DNA of 64,000 bases from Lewinellaceae bacterium. Its GTDB lineage: Bacteria > Bacteroidota > Bacteroidia > Chitinophagales > Saprospiraceae. The stretch spans positions 1-64,000 of the forward strand of contig JACJYQ010000008.1 in assembly GCA_020636025.1 (NCBI GenBank). The letters run 5' to 3'. A model generated the notes under the pieces. That model saw only the letters and a list, made by a program, of their open reading frames with translations. It was not told the origin of the DNA and searched no databases. Positions 42,744 to 52,401 of the stretch are shown one piece after another. The first letter of the stretch is position 1, and every line of letters begins with the position of its first letter. Both the position numbers and the translations under genes were made by a program.

Positions 42744-44693
42744 TTACCAATTAGAGGACAATCCGAGCCGCCAATTGAAACCAGGCATTGGCCGGTTGAT
42801 AAGTGACTGGTATTGCTCATTCCAAATATTGTCCAGGATCAAATCCAGTTTCAAATTGCTGCATGCTTTCATTCGAATCCAGGCAGGTTGATAACTAATC
42901 ATGAAATTTCCTGTGTGGAAACCAGGAATGGTTTGCGTATTGTCAGAGCTTATAAATCGCGCTCCGGTAACCTGATACAAGAAAGCCATTGACCAGCATC
43001 CCTTTTGAGCCGACAAACCTGCACCTGCCGAAAATTTGGGTGTGTAAGGCAACTGCTTGTTCAATACATATCCGGAGCCATCGTACACAGCCGCATTTTC
43101 TGTAGCCGAGAACTGTGTGTGTGCTCTCGCTTTAAACTGCCATGTTCCAATTTGATGTCTTATACCGGCATTTACTTCTACCCCACGACTGTCTACCTTG
43201 CGAAGGTTACCGGGTCGGAAAATACCATCAGAGCCAGGGAGCCAGATGATCCAATCGTCAAGCGACAACCAAAAAGCGGTGAGTTCTGCCTCGACAATTT
43301 TGGATTTAAAGGTAAAGCCAAGATCAGCGCTATATCCTTTTTCAGGTTGAAGATTACTGGAATTCAGGGTTTCCCAAAAACGATCATTGAATGTTGGCAG
43401 ATTAAAATTTCTGGAAAAATGGCCTATTAGCATCGTATTTGAGCTGGTTGACCATTCTGTGCCAAGTGTCCCGGTAAATGGAGAATTCAAATTTTCCACC
43501 CATTCCTGTCGTACAGAAACCGAGACTAAAACCCTTTGCCAATATCTTTTCTTTGCTCCGGCATAAACTTTTATACGGCCCTGATCATACCAGTTATCGG
43601 GCAATTTATAGCCGTCTGCCTTGGCCCACACTTGCTGTATCTGACTGCCAATTTTTAGATTGTAGCCATTTTTTGTCTGACTATTCCACTCTGAACTAAT
43701 CATGGCAGTTTTTGCATGACTCTGTTCCGTTTCTCCGGCAAAATGGAAGGCTATGTATTCATTTAGCCAGGCAATGTTTGATTGCAAACTCGAGAACGTA
43801 TTTGGTTGAAATTGCCAACTGGTTAACAATCGGGCGCTTCGATCTCGCTGCCATGTGTCAGACGGCGCTTCGGTTGCCGATGGAGGAATCTGGCGAAAGG
43901 CGGATTGAATCCATGCCGAAGAATTTATTGTATTCTTTTTATCAATTGAATATTGGTTGAATTGCTGTACATCCAGTTTTTTCCCAAAATTATTGGATTG
44001 ATGAACGCGTTGAGTTTGACCACTTAAATCAGTCTTTTGGTATGGAAAATCATTTTCTGCCTGTTCCCAACTTGCTCTTATCAAGCCTGCATAACTTTTT
44101 TTGCCCAATCCAATACTTCCCTGTAGTCCAGCGCGCCCAAAGCTGCCTGCCTCCAATCCAGCCGAGCCGGAGATACCATCAGGTCCGTTTGATGGATTTG
44201 AATTAATTTTCACCACACCACCCATGGCGCCGCTACCCAAAGCAGCGCTGTTGCCGCCATACTGTACTTCGAGCTTATCTGACTGCCATAAAGGGATAAG
44301 GGAGACATCCATCACGCCATTCATTGGGCTTTGCAGGTTTAGACCGTTCCATAACACAGCGGTTCTGCTTGGTCCTGCACCACGTGCTGAAATGGTTGAT
44401 AAGGTTCCGGGAGCATTTTGTCGCACATCAAGGCTGTTTTCCCAAAACAGTCGGTTCGACAATGAAAGCGTTGAACTAGTAGATAGTGAATCAGATTTCC
44501 AGACATGATAACCTGCTGCATCAATTTTTGAATCCTGAATTATGGCTTCCCGAATGCTGTATTCCCATTTAATAGAATCAGTCTGGGCTTGAGCAACACA
44601 ACCAATTCCCCAAAAAAGGAATAGGCTCAAGACTTGCCTGCAAGTTCCTGAGCCTAAACCGTATATAATATTGGCAGATTTCAACATCGTCAT
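42744..44693 (-). CDS. TonB-dependent outer-membrane receptor (vitamin/BtuB-like)
   Basis: This encodes 649 residues from the ATG at 44693; another ATG two codons later is equally possible. The longer frame that starts upstream lacks an ATG. A signal peptide to about residue 37 is followed by a plug domain with ISARGAGPSRTAVLWNGL near 98-115 and GGNSAALGSGAMGGVVKI near 145-162. A 22-strand-type beta barrel runs to the end. There is no STN or carboxypeptidase-like N-terminal domain, as in vitamin or siderophore receptors of the BtuB group. The substrate is not determined. It follows malate dehydrogenase after about 60 bases, with no room for a cobalamin riboswitch. Confidence 0.85.
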   Translation of the reverse strand: MTMLKSANIIYGLGSGTCRQVLSLFLFWGIGCVAQAQTDSIKWEYSIREAIIQDSKIDAAGYHVWKSDSLSTSSTLSLSNRLFWENSLDVRQNAPGTLSTISARGAGPSRTAVLWNGLNLQSPMNGVMDVSLIPLWQSDKLEVQYGGNSAALGSGAMGGVVKINSNPSNGPDGISGSAGLEAGSFGRAGLQGSIGLGKKSYAGLIRASWEQAENDFPYQKTDLSGQTQRVHQSNNFGKKLDVQQFNQYSIDKKNTINSSAWIQSAFRQIPPSATEAPSDTWQRDRSARLLTSWQFQPNTFSSLQSNIAWLNEYIAFHFAGETEQSHAKTAMISSEWNSQTKNGYNLKIGSQIQQVWAKADGYKLPDNWYDQGRIKVYAGAKKRYWQRVLVSVSVRQEWVENLNSPFTGTLGTEWSTSSNTMLIGHFSRNFNLPTFNDRFWETLNSSNLQPEKGYSADLGFTFKSKIVEAELTAFWLSLDDWIIWLPGSDGIFRPGNLRKVDSRGVEVNAGIRHQIGTWQFKARAHTQFSATENAAVYDGSGYVLNKQLPYTPKFSAGAGLSAQKGCWSMAFLYQVTGARFISSDNTQTIPGFHTGNFMISYQPAWIRMKACSNLKLDLILDNIWNEQYQSLINRPMPGFNWRLGLSSNW

Positions 44694-44757
44694 GTTGGGT
44701 ATATACAACCGGGGGTTTTCTGCCGGAGCATTCAAAAAACAAAGGGAATTAACCCTC

Positions 44758-45693
44758 TTAAACCACTTTCATGGCGTCCAGCGCCTCGGCAACTTCTTTT
44801 ACAGCTTCTGCTGATTTGTGCAGCAGTTCCATTTCGCCTTTTCTCAGTTTGAGTTTTACTACCTGAAGAATTCCCTTTTTACCCAGTTTAACCGGAGCGC
44901 CCAGGAAAATATCATTCAACTTGTACTGTCCGTTCAAACGTACACAGCATGGGAAAATTCGTTTTTCATCTTTGATGATGGACAGGGCCATTTGAGCAGC
45001 AGCAGCACCAGGAGCATACCAGGCGGAGGTACCCATGAGGTTCACCAGTTCTCCGCCGCCAAATTTTGTGCGTTCAATAATGGCGTCAAGTTTCTCCTTT
45101 TTAATGAGCTCGGTTACCGGAATACCGCTCACAGTTGTGTATCGCGGCAGCGGCACCATGGTGTCACCGTGACCACCCATCAGGATAGCCTGAATGTCTT
45201 TTGGAGACACGTTCAGCTCTTCTGCCAGGAAGGCGCGGTAGCGAGCTGTGTCGAGAATACCGGCCATGCCCATCACGCGTTTGTCGGACAAACCTGATGC
45301 CTTCCAGCAAGCGTAAGTCATTACATCCAATGGATTGGACACAACAATAAAAATTGGGTTGCGGGAATGTTCCAAAATGCTTTTGGTAACAGACACAACG
45401 ATTTTGGCGTTGGTAGCGATCAGGTCGTCGCGGCTCATGCCAGGTTTGCGTGGAATGCCCGCGGTAATGACAACAATGTCGGAACCTGCGGTAAGCGCGT
45501 AATCATCGCCTCCAACCAGGCGGGTAGAATAGCTGTCAATGGGTGCCTGCTGCCAGGTATCCAGGGCTTTTCCTTTAGCCATGTTGCCCTGAATATCGAT
45601 CAGGACTACTTCATTGAATACATCGGCATGTGCCAGTACGTTGGCACAGGTAGCACCTACATTTCCGGCACCAACTACGGTAATTTTGCTCAT
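44758..45693 (-). CDS. mdh: Malate dehydrogenase (LDH-like type)
   Basis: It oxidises malate to oxaloacetate with NAD in the TCA cycle. The protein has 311 residues, the length of LDH-like (type 3) MDH. The NAD motif GAGNVGATCANVLA is at 8-21, with an acidic Asp34 after the second strand (VVLIDIQ) for NAD. The substrate arginine region GIPRKPGMSRDDL is near 80-92, and the catalytic His is in MGGHGDTMVPLPRY near 173-186. Together with sucC, this places two TCA-cycle genes in the window but not in one unit. Confidence 0.96.
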   Translation of the reverse strand: MSKITVVGAGNVGATCANVLAHADVFNEVVLIDIQGNMAKGKALDTWQQAPIDSYSTRLVGGDDYALTAGSDIVVITAGIPRKPGMSRDDLIATNAKIVVSVTKSILEHSRNPIFIVVSNPLDVMTYACWKASGLSDKRVMGMAGILDTARYRAFLAEELNVSPKDIQAILMGGHGDTMVPLPRYTTVSGIPVTELIKKEKLDAIIERTKFGGGELVNLMGTSAWYAPGAAAAQMALSIIKDEKRIFPCCVRLNGQYKLNDIFLGAPVKLGKKGILQVVKLKLRKGEMELLHKSAEAVKEVAEALDAMKVV

Positions 45694-45749
45694 TTACTAT
45701 GGATTTATTCCCCTCAAAAGGGTATTTTAACAGATGGAAAAGATTGGGG

Positions 45750-45757
45750 CAAAATTA
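45750..45757 (-). promoter_or_regulatory. Candidate -7 element for mdh
   Basis: The minus-strand sequence is TAATTTTG, an exact TAnnTTTG, about 57 bases before the mdh ATG. A TTTA word stands in place of a TTTG upstream element. The rest of the gap to 45937 holds nothing recognised. Confidence 0.4.
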
Positions 45758-45937
45758 GCTAATAATACCTTGATTAAAGTGCATTATGCGATTAGATTGA
45801 AGAAAAAAGCTGATTTTATAGCAAATACATGTCCCATCCTTTGGCAAACGCGGGTCATTCACTTTGCTTCGTATTTAGTTCAGGAAAATTAATTGGAGTA
45901 TTCAGCAATTTGAAGAAAACCATCTTCAGGCATCACA

Positions 45938-46876
45938 CTAAAATTCCGGAATATCAATGGTGTCGACACTCACAGAATAACCTGAGAAATTTCCGAGGCC
46001 GCCTTCCATGTTGTTATACACTGCATCAGGATCGCTGAGTGGAATGTTGCCGCTCTGACGGGAAAGTGAAAGGTGGTATTTATAAAATTCCGGTGAGAGG
46101 GTTCTCCAGGTAACATACAATTTAGTGACCCTGTCTGTAGATGGATTGAAAGGAATACGCGCAGTCAGGTAAAGTGTTTTTCTGTTGTCGGCCCAGTAAT
46201 TTTCATTGATGAGTACCACCGGCTCGGGGATGTTGTGCAGGAGAGAAATTGTTCGACCGTCTGCCAGGAAGTTCGTGGGTTTCTGTTCTTCGGAGTGATC
46301 AAATTCAGCCGGCACTACTGAATCGTCGTATACATCAGTGTCGTGTGTAAGGTAAAACGCAAAATACCGTTCATTTTCAGGCAGGTTTTGCAGTTGAAGC
46401 TCCAAGGGGATTCTCAATTCCTTTGATCCATCATTCCGGGTTTCTACATAAAGCTCCTCGGAATGCAGCACAATTGGACTCAATGAATAATGCTGAGGGA
46501 TGCTGCTTTTAGCCATTACAGAGGTATAACCCGGAACTCTCACCGACAATGCGTACTCAATGCCAGGTTCTGCAAGTTTTGCCTGATGGCTCCGCCAGTA
46601 ATAATCGTTTCCATCGCCTTTTACCCGGTATAAAACATCGTAATAAGCGCCATTAATGGAAAGCGTTGCTTCCACATTGCTTGGTTGTTCCGGATCCTGA
46701 CCTTCATTTACGGCCTGGCTCATGCTGATATTCGCCCTAAAATGTTGCCCTTCTGTAAAGTGACAAATGGCTACTACTCTTGGCTCCTCGTCTGGCAAAT
46801 CGATGATAACCTCCCTTGCACATCGGAACAGCCCGAGCGCAATAAACAGCAAGGTTATTAGTCTCAATAATGCCAT
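45938..46876 (-). CDS. DUF4249 family lipoprotein, partner of a TonB receptor
   Basis: This encodes 312 residues from the ATG at 46876; a TTG two codons upstream is the alternative. A signal peptide ends near a Cys at about residue 19 (LGLFRCAREV). The soluble part is beta-rich with an early segment VVAICHFTEGQHFRANIS typical of DUF4249 proteins. Such proteins are almost always encoded directly after a TonB-dependent receptor; here the receptor ends 11 bases upstream. The pair likely takes up an unknown substrate, with this protein on the outer-membrane surface. Confidence 0.85.
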   Translation of the reverse strand: MALLRLITLLFIALGLFRCAREVIIDLPDEEPRVVAICHFTEGQHFRANISMSQAVNEGQDPEQPSNVEATLSINGAYYDVLYRVKGDGNDYYWRSHQAKLAEPGIEYALSVRVPGYTSVMAKSSIPQHYSLSPIVLHSEELYVETRNDGSKELRIPLELQLQNLPENERYFAFYLTHDTDVYDDSVVPAEFDHSEEQKPTNFLADGRTISLLHNIPEPVVLINENYWADNRKTLYLTARIPFNPSTDRVTKLYVTWRTLSPEFYKYHLSLSRQSGNIPLSDPDAVYNNMEGGLGNFSGYSVSVDTIDIPEF

Positions 46877-46887
46877 AGACAAGCAGA

Positions 46888-49542
46888 TTAAAATCTAACA
46901 GTATATCTAAATACCGGTAAAACAGGCAACAAGGTAAATTGAATTGCCTTACCTTTTATACTACTTCCTGCATCAACATACAAAAAAAACGGATTTGATC
47001 GGTTGTAGGCATTGTATGCGCCAAATTGCAACTCGTGTTTCACGCCACCAGTTTTAAAGTAAGCATTGAAGGCAATGTCTAATCTGTGATAATTTGGAAG
47101 CCGGTAACCATTTACTTCTGTGTAGAAAAATACATCCCGAGCCACCTCACCTTCCACAGATTCATGTTGAAATTTAACACCAGTAAGGGTGATTGGGTTT
47201 CCGGTAGCAAAACCCCAAATGAGATCTGCTTCAAGCCAATTGAAAATGCGTTGCCTTACTGATATTTTCAAATCATGGGTTCTGTCATAGCGCAAAGGGA
47301 ATGGTCTTCCGGAATTCAAGTCTTCAAATAGTCGATTGCTCTCAGAGAGTGTGTAGGTAAATGAACCGGTGGTTTTGCCAAGAGACCTTTCAATGAGCAA
47401 TTCCAGTCCACGGCTTTTACCAGAACCGGCGGCAATACGATCCTCCCAACCACTGGCATCTACGGCACCACCTGTAAACAGAGCGTCACCCGAAGAAATA
47501 AAAGTGAGTACGTGTACAAATTTCTTATAGTATGCTTCCAATTGAGCATTCCAGCCATGGCTATGCCAGGACACACCAGTTGAAAACTGCCATACTTTTT
47601 CCGGAGGTACTTTCCTGGTGCTCGGAACCCAAAGTTCGAATGGCAGACTGATGTTGAATGAGCCGATCTGGTGCAGATTTTGGGCTGTCTGGTGATACCC
47701 AATCCATTCGGTGAAGTTGCGCAATCCTTCGTATTTGAGACGCAAACGAGGCTGTGCTACCCGATAGTTGGCATTTTTAACCTGAAAAACAGTACCATGC
47801 AAACCCGCCTCCAGTTTCAAATGCTGATATGGTTCCCATTCAGTGTCAAAATAAGCTTCTGCTTCTTCAGCATTCAAACGTTCGTTATTCAACAAAATAC
47901 TGGCAAGTGAATCCACATTCTCTTCCGTTTGTCCGGGCTGTAGAAAGTTGGCTGACAAGGCCCCAGGCTGGAAATCGTGGTTGGTGAAAGATACACCCCA
48001 ACGAAGTGTGAGTGGTTTTGACACGTAAAAGGTAAAATCCGTTTTGCCAGACCAGTCACTGATCAATGTTTGATACAGCTGACCATAATTGGATATCTGG
48101 GATTCCTTTCCATTCGGATACAGGATGTCTGACCGGAAACCGAGTCTGCTCTGATAGAAAAATCGGCTATAGCGGATGGTTGTATTGGTAAACAGGTTTT
48201 CCTTCAACAAGTGATTCCAGCGCAAGGCCGCTATGGAGTTACCCCAGTCTGTGGCCAGATTGGAATTGTCGGTAATGAATCCTTTTTCATCACTAAAGGA
48301 CTGGCCGAAATTGTTTTTGAACACATCACCACCGTAGTAGAAACTGAAGTACAATCTATCCTTATCACTAAGAGAATAATTGAGTTTCAGGTTACTATCG
48401 TAAAACCGGTACCGCACTTGATCCCCGGAAAAAGTGAGCAGATTACCTTTTTTGCTAAAAAACTTCACCCAGGGTTCGAAATATGTGTATCGCCCTCCTA
48501 ATAAGAAAGAACCTTTTCCTTTTACAATAGGGCCTTCAACCACTGCTGAAGTCGCAAACAAGCCAGCAGACACCTCGGCTTTGTATTCCTGGAGATTTCC
48601 CTCCCTGGTTCTTACATCCAGGACCGATGAGGCCCTACCCCCATATCTGGCTGGAAAATCGCCCTTCCAAAGTCGAACACTGCTAACGGTGGAAGGATTG
48701 AAAATTGAGAAAAGTCCAAGCGTGTGACTTGGGCTATAAACAGGCACATCATCCAACAAAAACAAATTCTGGTCGGCATTTCCGCCCCGAATATGTAATC
48801 CGCCCAAGCCATCAGTACCTGTTTGGATTCCTGGTTGAAGGGCTGTTTGCCGCAGCAAATCTGCTTCTCCCCCCGGCATGGGTATCATTTGCAACTCTGC
48901 CAGATTCAAATATTTTGGACTCCCTGCTTTTCGCTCTTTTGCTTCCTGCTCAGAATAAGCCGGTATTATCACCTCCTTCAGGCGATTGTTCGGTTGCAAT
49001 TTGAGGTGTATGATTTTATCAGCTGTTATATTCAGTTTTGTTTGAGCACTGTGATAGCTGACATAAGAAGCCAAAAGTTCCTGTTCACCCTCCTCAAGTT
49101 TAAGGCTAAAAAAACCAAATTCATTGCTGATAACGCCGAGGTTATTTGCGGACAGCACCCTCACCGTAGCTCCGATCAGACGTTCTCCGGTCTCTGCATC
49201 TTCCACAAATCCACTCAGGGTTCTCTTTTGCGTTTTTCTGAAAAACACCAATTGATTACCAATAAGTTTATAGCCCACTTTAGAGCAACTGCTGATTTGA
49301 TCAACCAGATTTTTAACGGATTCATTTTTAGCCTGAATGCTAACGTTGCCACAACTTGCGAAAAAGCGATCGCTAAATGAAATAGCCAATCCCGTCTCAC
49401 GCCCCAATCGCAGCAGCGCTTCTGAAGGCGTGCAACTCTGACAGGAAAAATCTATGTTTTGTGATAAAGGATTCTGCGCAGACAAGGGGATGTTTGTCAG
49501 CAAAAAACAAATTCCAACAAGCACAGCATGTAACCGGATCAT
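46888..49542 (-). CDS. TonB-dependent receptor with STN and carboxypeptidase-like domains
   Basis: This encodes 884 residues. After a signal peptide (about 1-22) there is a secretin/TonB short N-terminal (STN) domain at about 28-105 (TPSEALLRLGRETGLAIS). A carboxypeptidase-regulatory-like domain at about 108-190 starts TLSGFVEDAETGERLIGATV. The plug has GGLHIRGGNADQNLFLLDDV near 248-267, and the barrel extends to the C-terminus. The STN domain in FecA-type receptors contacts an anti-sigma factor, but no sigma/anti-sigma pair is adjacent. It pairs with the DUF4249 lipoprotein downstream. The substrate is unknown. Confidence 0.9.
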   Translation of the reverse strand: MIRLHAVLVGICFLLTNIPLSAQNPLSQNIDFSCQSCTPSEALLRLGRETGLAISFSDRFFASCGNVSIQAKNESVKNLVDQISSCSKVGYKLIGNQLVFFRKTQKRTLSGFVEDAETGERLIGATVRVLSANNLGVISNEFGFFSLKLEEGEQELLASYVSYHSAQTKLNITADKIIHLKLQPNNRLKEVIIPAYSEQEAKERKAGSPKYLNLAELQMIPMPGGEADLLRQTALQPGIQTGTDGLGGLHIRGGNADQNLFLLDDVPVYSPSHTLGLFSIFNPSTVSSVRLWKGDFPARYGGRASSVLDVRTREGNLQEYKAEVSAGLFATSAVVEGPIVKGKGSFLLGGRYTYFEPWVKFFSKKGNLLTFSGDQVRYRFYDSNLKLNYSLSDKDRLYFSFYYGGDVFKNNFGQSFSDEKGFITDNSNLATDWGNSIAALRWNHLLKENLFTNTTIRYSRFFYQSRLGFRSDILYPNGKESQISNYGQLYQTLISDWSGKTDFTFYVSKPLTLRWGVSFTNHDFQPGALSANFLQPGQTEENVDSLASILLNNERLNAEEAEAYFDTEWEPYQHLKLEAGLHGTVFQVKNANYRVAQPRLRLKYEGLRNFTEWIGYHQTAQNLHQIGSFNISLPFELWVPSTRKVPPEKVWQFSTGVSWHSHGWNAQLEAYYKKFVHVLTFISSGDALFTGGAVDASGWEDRIAAGSGKSRGLELLIERSLGKTTGSFTYTLSESNRLFEDLNSGRPFPLRYDRTHDLKISVRQRIFNWLEADLIWGFATGNPITLTGVKFQHESVEGEVARDVFFYTEVNGYRLPNYHRLDIAFNAYFKTGGVKHELQFGAYNAYNRSNPFFLYVDAGSSIKGKAIQFTLLPVLPVFRYTVRF

Positions 49543-49614
49543 AAACAGGAGGCTGTAGGGTGCAGCAAGGTACGGATTTATATAACGGGTGGGCGCTTAA
49601 AAATGCAGCCTGGA

Positions 49615-49723
49615 TTAGTGGTTAGTGATCAATGATTAGTGATCAGTGATCAGTGGTAAGTGGTTAGTGATCAGTGATCAGTGGTAAGTGGTTAGTGATC
49701 AGTTGTAAGTGATCAGTGATCAG
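49615..49723. repeat. Low-complexity tandem array of AGTGATC/AGTGGTA words
   Basis: GTGATCAGTGATCAGTGGTAAGTGGTTA-type words recur through about 110 bases with an irregular 7-10-base period. TGATCA is palindromic. It lies about 70 bases upstream of the STN receptor start. Confidence 0.8.
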
Positions 49724-49818
49724 AGTAAAAGTTATGTAGAGAATAAAGCTGGTCATGTCTGTTTGCGATTAAAGGCCACACGAATTCAAAAACTCGAAGG
49801 GCAAAACACTTTTAATCT

Positions 49819-50078
49819 GCCTCGGAGAGGCCCAACATCTCTAACACGAAGGCACACAAAAAACCCGGCCTCGGAGAGGCCCAACATCTCTAACACGAAG
49901 GCGCAAAAAAACCCGGCCTCGGAGAGGCCCAACATCTCTAACACGAAGGCGCAAAAAAACCCGGCCTCGGAGAGGCCCAACATCTCTAACAAGAAGGCAC
50001 AAAAAAAATCCAGCCTCGGAGAGGCCCAACATCTCTAACACGAAGGCACACAAAAAACCCAGCCTCGGAGAGGCCCAA
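49819..50078. repeat. Second tandem array of the ~49-bp repeat, six copies
   Basis: Core GCCTCGGAGAGGC copies start at 49819, 49868, 49916, 49964, 50013 and 50062, with a period of 48-49 bases. The unit continues CCAACATCTCTAACACGAAGG and ends in an A-run and CCCG. It aligns with the 35392-35603 array unit through core, ATCTCT, GAACA/AACAC, GGYGC and A-run, so the two arrays are homologous. It lies between the divergent STN receptor and dusB genes. The 49543-50232 gap holds only this array, the low-complexity array and the dusB promoter. Confidence 0.9.
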
Positions 50079-50206
50079 CAGTTGTTTCATCGCCGATAAA
50101 AATAAAATTGAACCCCAAATCCACAATACCGTTAATTAACACAAACCAAAAAGGCAGATGTACCACGTAATGGAAGCGTCAACCTGCAACTTTGTTCAAA
50201 GTGCCG

Positions 50207-50214
50207 TAATTTTG
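50207..50214 (+). promoter_or_regulatory. Candidate -7 element for dusB
   Basis: TAATTTTG is an exact TAnnTTTG about 19 bases before the ATG at 50233. It would give a very short leader and argues against the longer upstream frame being translated. Confidence 0.4.
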
Positions 50215-50232
50215 CGGTTCCAAATACAACTT

Positions 50233-51240
50233 ATGGTTAAAATAGGCAATGTTGAACTAGGTGAATTCCCGCTGTTGCTCGCACCAATGGAGGATGTGAG
50301 TGACCCGCCATTCCGCAAACTCTGCAAAGAACAGGGGGCGGATATGGTGTACACCGAGTTTATCAGTGCCGATGGTCTGGTGCATGAAGCCAAGAGGATA
50401 TTCCAGAAACTGGAGATATTCGACTATGAGCGGCCGGTAGGAATACAGTACTTCGGGGGTCAACTGGAGAACATGATCGAAGCTGCCGGGATCATTGAAG
50501 CGAAACAGCCTAATGTTATTGACATTAATTTCGGATGCCCGGTAGCCAAAGTAGCCTGCCGTATGGCTGGGGCTGGACTGCTTCGTGATGTACCGCAAAT
50601 GGTAAAACTCACGGAGGCTGTTGTAAAATCTACCAAATACCCCGTGACTGTAAAGACCAGATTGGGTTGGGATGACTCTTCCATCAACATATTGGAAGTG
50701 GCTGAGCGATTACAGGATGTGGGCATCAAAGCCTTGAGCATTCACGCACGTACCCGTGCTCAGATGTATAAAGGGGAAGCAAATTGGGAATGGATCGCCA
50801 AAGTGAAAAATAATCCGCGCATGCACATTCCGATTTTTGGTAATGGCGACGTTGATTCTCCGCAAAAAGCGCTGGACTATAAAAATCGATTTGGCCCCGA
50901 TGGCATCATGATCGGTCGTGCCAGCATTGGGTATCCCTGGATATTTAAAGAGATCAAGCACTATTTTACTACCGGAGAGTTATTGCCTGCTCCTGACGTA
51001 CATGAACGTGTACGCGCCGCCCGGCAACATTTGCGCGACAGTCTCGACTGGAAGGGTGAAAAGCTCGGCGTGCTTGAAATGCGTCGGCATTATGCACCCT
51101 ACCTGCGCGATTTGCCGCATGTAAAACCATATCGGGCCAGATTGGTGACAGAAATGGATCCAGCGGTTTTGTTTGATATATTGGATGAGGTGGAGGAGGT
51201 GTATTCCAACCTACCTCAAATGGAGGCTACCTGGGCTTAA
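50233..51240 (+). CDS. dusB: tRNA-dihydrouridine synthase (DusB-like)
   Basis: This FMN enzyme reduces uridine to dihydrouridine in the tRNA D-loop. The protein has 335 residues from the ATG at 50233, chosen because the family starts with VKIG-x-x-x-L and APMEDVSDPPFR. The longer frame from 50158 adds 25 odd residues across a promoter motif. The Dus signature NFGCPVAKVACRMAGAGLL lies near 102-120. TRLGWD and HARTRAQMYKG (substrate and FMN phosphate region) are near 145-200, and the FMN-binding IGRASIGYPWIF is near 245-256. The stop abuts the converging transglutaminase-like gene. Confidence 0.94.
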   Translation: MVKIGNVELGEFPLLLAPMEDVSDPPFRKLCKEQGADMVYTEFISADGLVHEAKRIFQKLEIFDYERPVGIQYFGGQLENMIEAAGIIEAKQPNVIDINFGCPVAKVACRMAGAGLLRDVPQMVKLTEAVVKSTKYPVTVKTRLGWDDSSINILEVAERLQDVGIKALSIHARTRAQMYKGEANWEWIAKVKNNPRMHIPIFGNGDVDSPQKALDYKNRFGPDGIMIGRASIGYPWIFKEIKHYFTTGELLPAPDVHERVRAARQHLRDSLDWKGEKLGVLEMRRHYAPYLRDLPHVKPYRARLVTEMDPAVLFDILDEVEEVYSNLPQMEATWA

Positions 51241-52401
51241 TTACCCTTCGTACAGCCTCACACGCACTCCACGTTTTACATCTGCTTTCAGTTTTGGAAA
51301 ATCATTCAATGCCTTTCGGCTGGCTTTTAAGTTAGACTGTGCCGATTTTTTGAGATTTTCTATCTGAACCTTGTAGTTACCTTCCCGGCTACTGCTTTTT
51401 TCAATAAATTTCAAACAGTTTAGGGCGCCTTCTTCCCAGGCTTTAAGTATTGGCATTTGCTTGTCGAACCAGGCTTCCGATGGATAGTAATTGACATATT
51501 TCAGGTCGCGAATAGATTGATAATGTGCTTCTCGTGCCTGAATGGCATTTTTGATGTGATATTTCCCGGAAGCCCATAGCCCAAAATTATTACCAGGATT
51601 CAGGGCTAAAGATCGGTTGCCGGCTTCCAAATAGTATTGAGTGCTATCCACTTTGGCGCTGGCAAGAAGGTTCTGATGTGTTTCTGAAAGACCTGAAGAA
51701 GTTGTGTTTCCCGTTTTCCTATTTATATATAATTCCAGAGAAGCTTCATCCGACTTGAATTCCTGTAAAGTAATTGGAACCGGCAGACATTGGAATAAAG
51801 GATCATTGGGATAGTGATCTTTAATAATGGTTTCCGGATTGGGAAGAAACACACTGTCGTCAAGTTGCTTGATGAATTTCCATTTGTTTTCATCAACACC
51901 TCCGGCGCCCCAGGTTGGGTCCACAATGCCCCACTTTCCGTCGACCAGAATGAGGCTCCACAAGTGGCCGTTTTCTGCAATATGACCATCATTATATTTC
52001 ACCTGTCCGCTCACAGCAATGGATTGTATGCCAACACTTTCACAAAGCGCATTAAACAGGTTGGTGTACCCTTCACAAACGGCCTGTCTGCGCTTGATCA
52101 CCTGTTCGGGCGTTTGAAGTGCCAGGCGTTGCTCGACACTTAACCTGCTTTGGGGACTGAAACTTCTCAGGTCGTAGGCGATATTATCGGCAATCCATAT
52201 AAAAAAGCTGCGGGCTTTCTCGGTGTCATTCTGACAATTTCGGGCAAGTTCTCTGGCGAGTTTTGATACGCTTGTGGTCCCGCGAATGGAAACCCCACGA
52301 GCGCGCTCATCAATGTCTGCATAATCTTGTGACTTGATTGGGAAACCCATCATCAGGAGAAGAAGCATCGAAATCAGTTGAATTGCAGGAGATTTTCTCA
52401 T
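51241..52401 (-). CDS. Secreted transglutaminase-like (protease-fold) protein
   Basis: This encodes 386 residues with a signal peptide (about 1-24). The transglutaminase-like domain carries the papain-type triad: Cys109 in RRQAVCEGYTNLF, His146 in GHLWSLI and Asp161 in IVDPTWG. The C-terminal half is helical and basic with repeated Lys/Ala. Such proteins are usually peptidases or act on the cell wall. The true substrate is unknown. The stop codon directly abuts that of dusB, so transcripts from the two genes converge. Confidence 0.85.
   Translation of the reverse strand: MRKSPAIQLISMLLLLMMGFPIKSQDYADIDERARGVSIRGTTSVSKLARELARNCQNDTEKARSFFIWIADNIAYDLRSFSPQSRLSVEQRLALQTPEQVIKRRQAVCEGYTNLFNALCESVGIQSIAVSGQVKYNDGHIAENGHLWSLILVDGKWGIVDPTWGAGGVDENKWKFIKQLDDSVFLPNPETIIKDHYPNDPLFQCLPVPITLQEFKSDEASLELYINRKTGNTTSSGLSETHQNLLASAKVDSTQYYLEAGNRSLALNPGNNFGLWASGKYHIKNAIQAREAHYQSIRDLKYVNYYPSEAWFDKQMPILKAWEEGALNCLKFIEKSSSREGNYKVQIENLKKSAQSNLKASRKALNDFPKLKADVKRGVRVRLYEG

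Noticed and set aside
44694..44757. Cobalamin riboswitch before the BtuB-like receptor
   Set aside because: Only about 60 bases separate the receptor ATG from the mdh stop, too short for the element, and no B12-box was seen.
49819..50078. CRISPR-like array or a real protein read through the repeats
   Set aside because: Units are conserved over their full length. The frames through them (LGLSEAGFF-type) only reflect the repeat.
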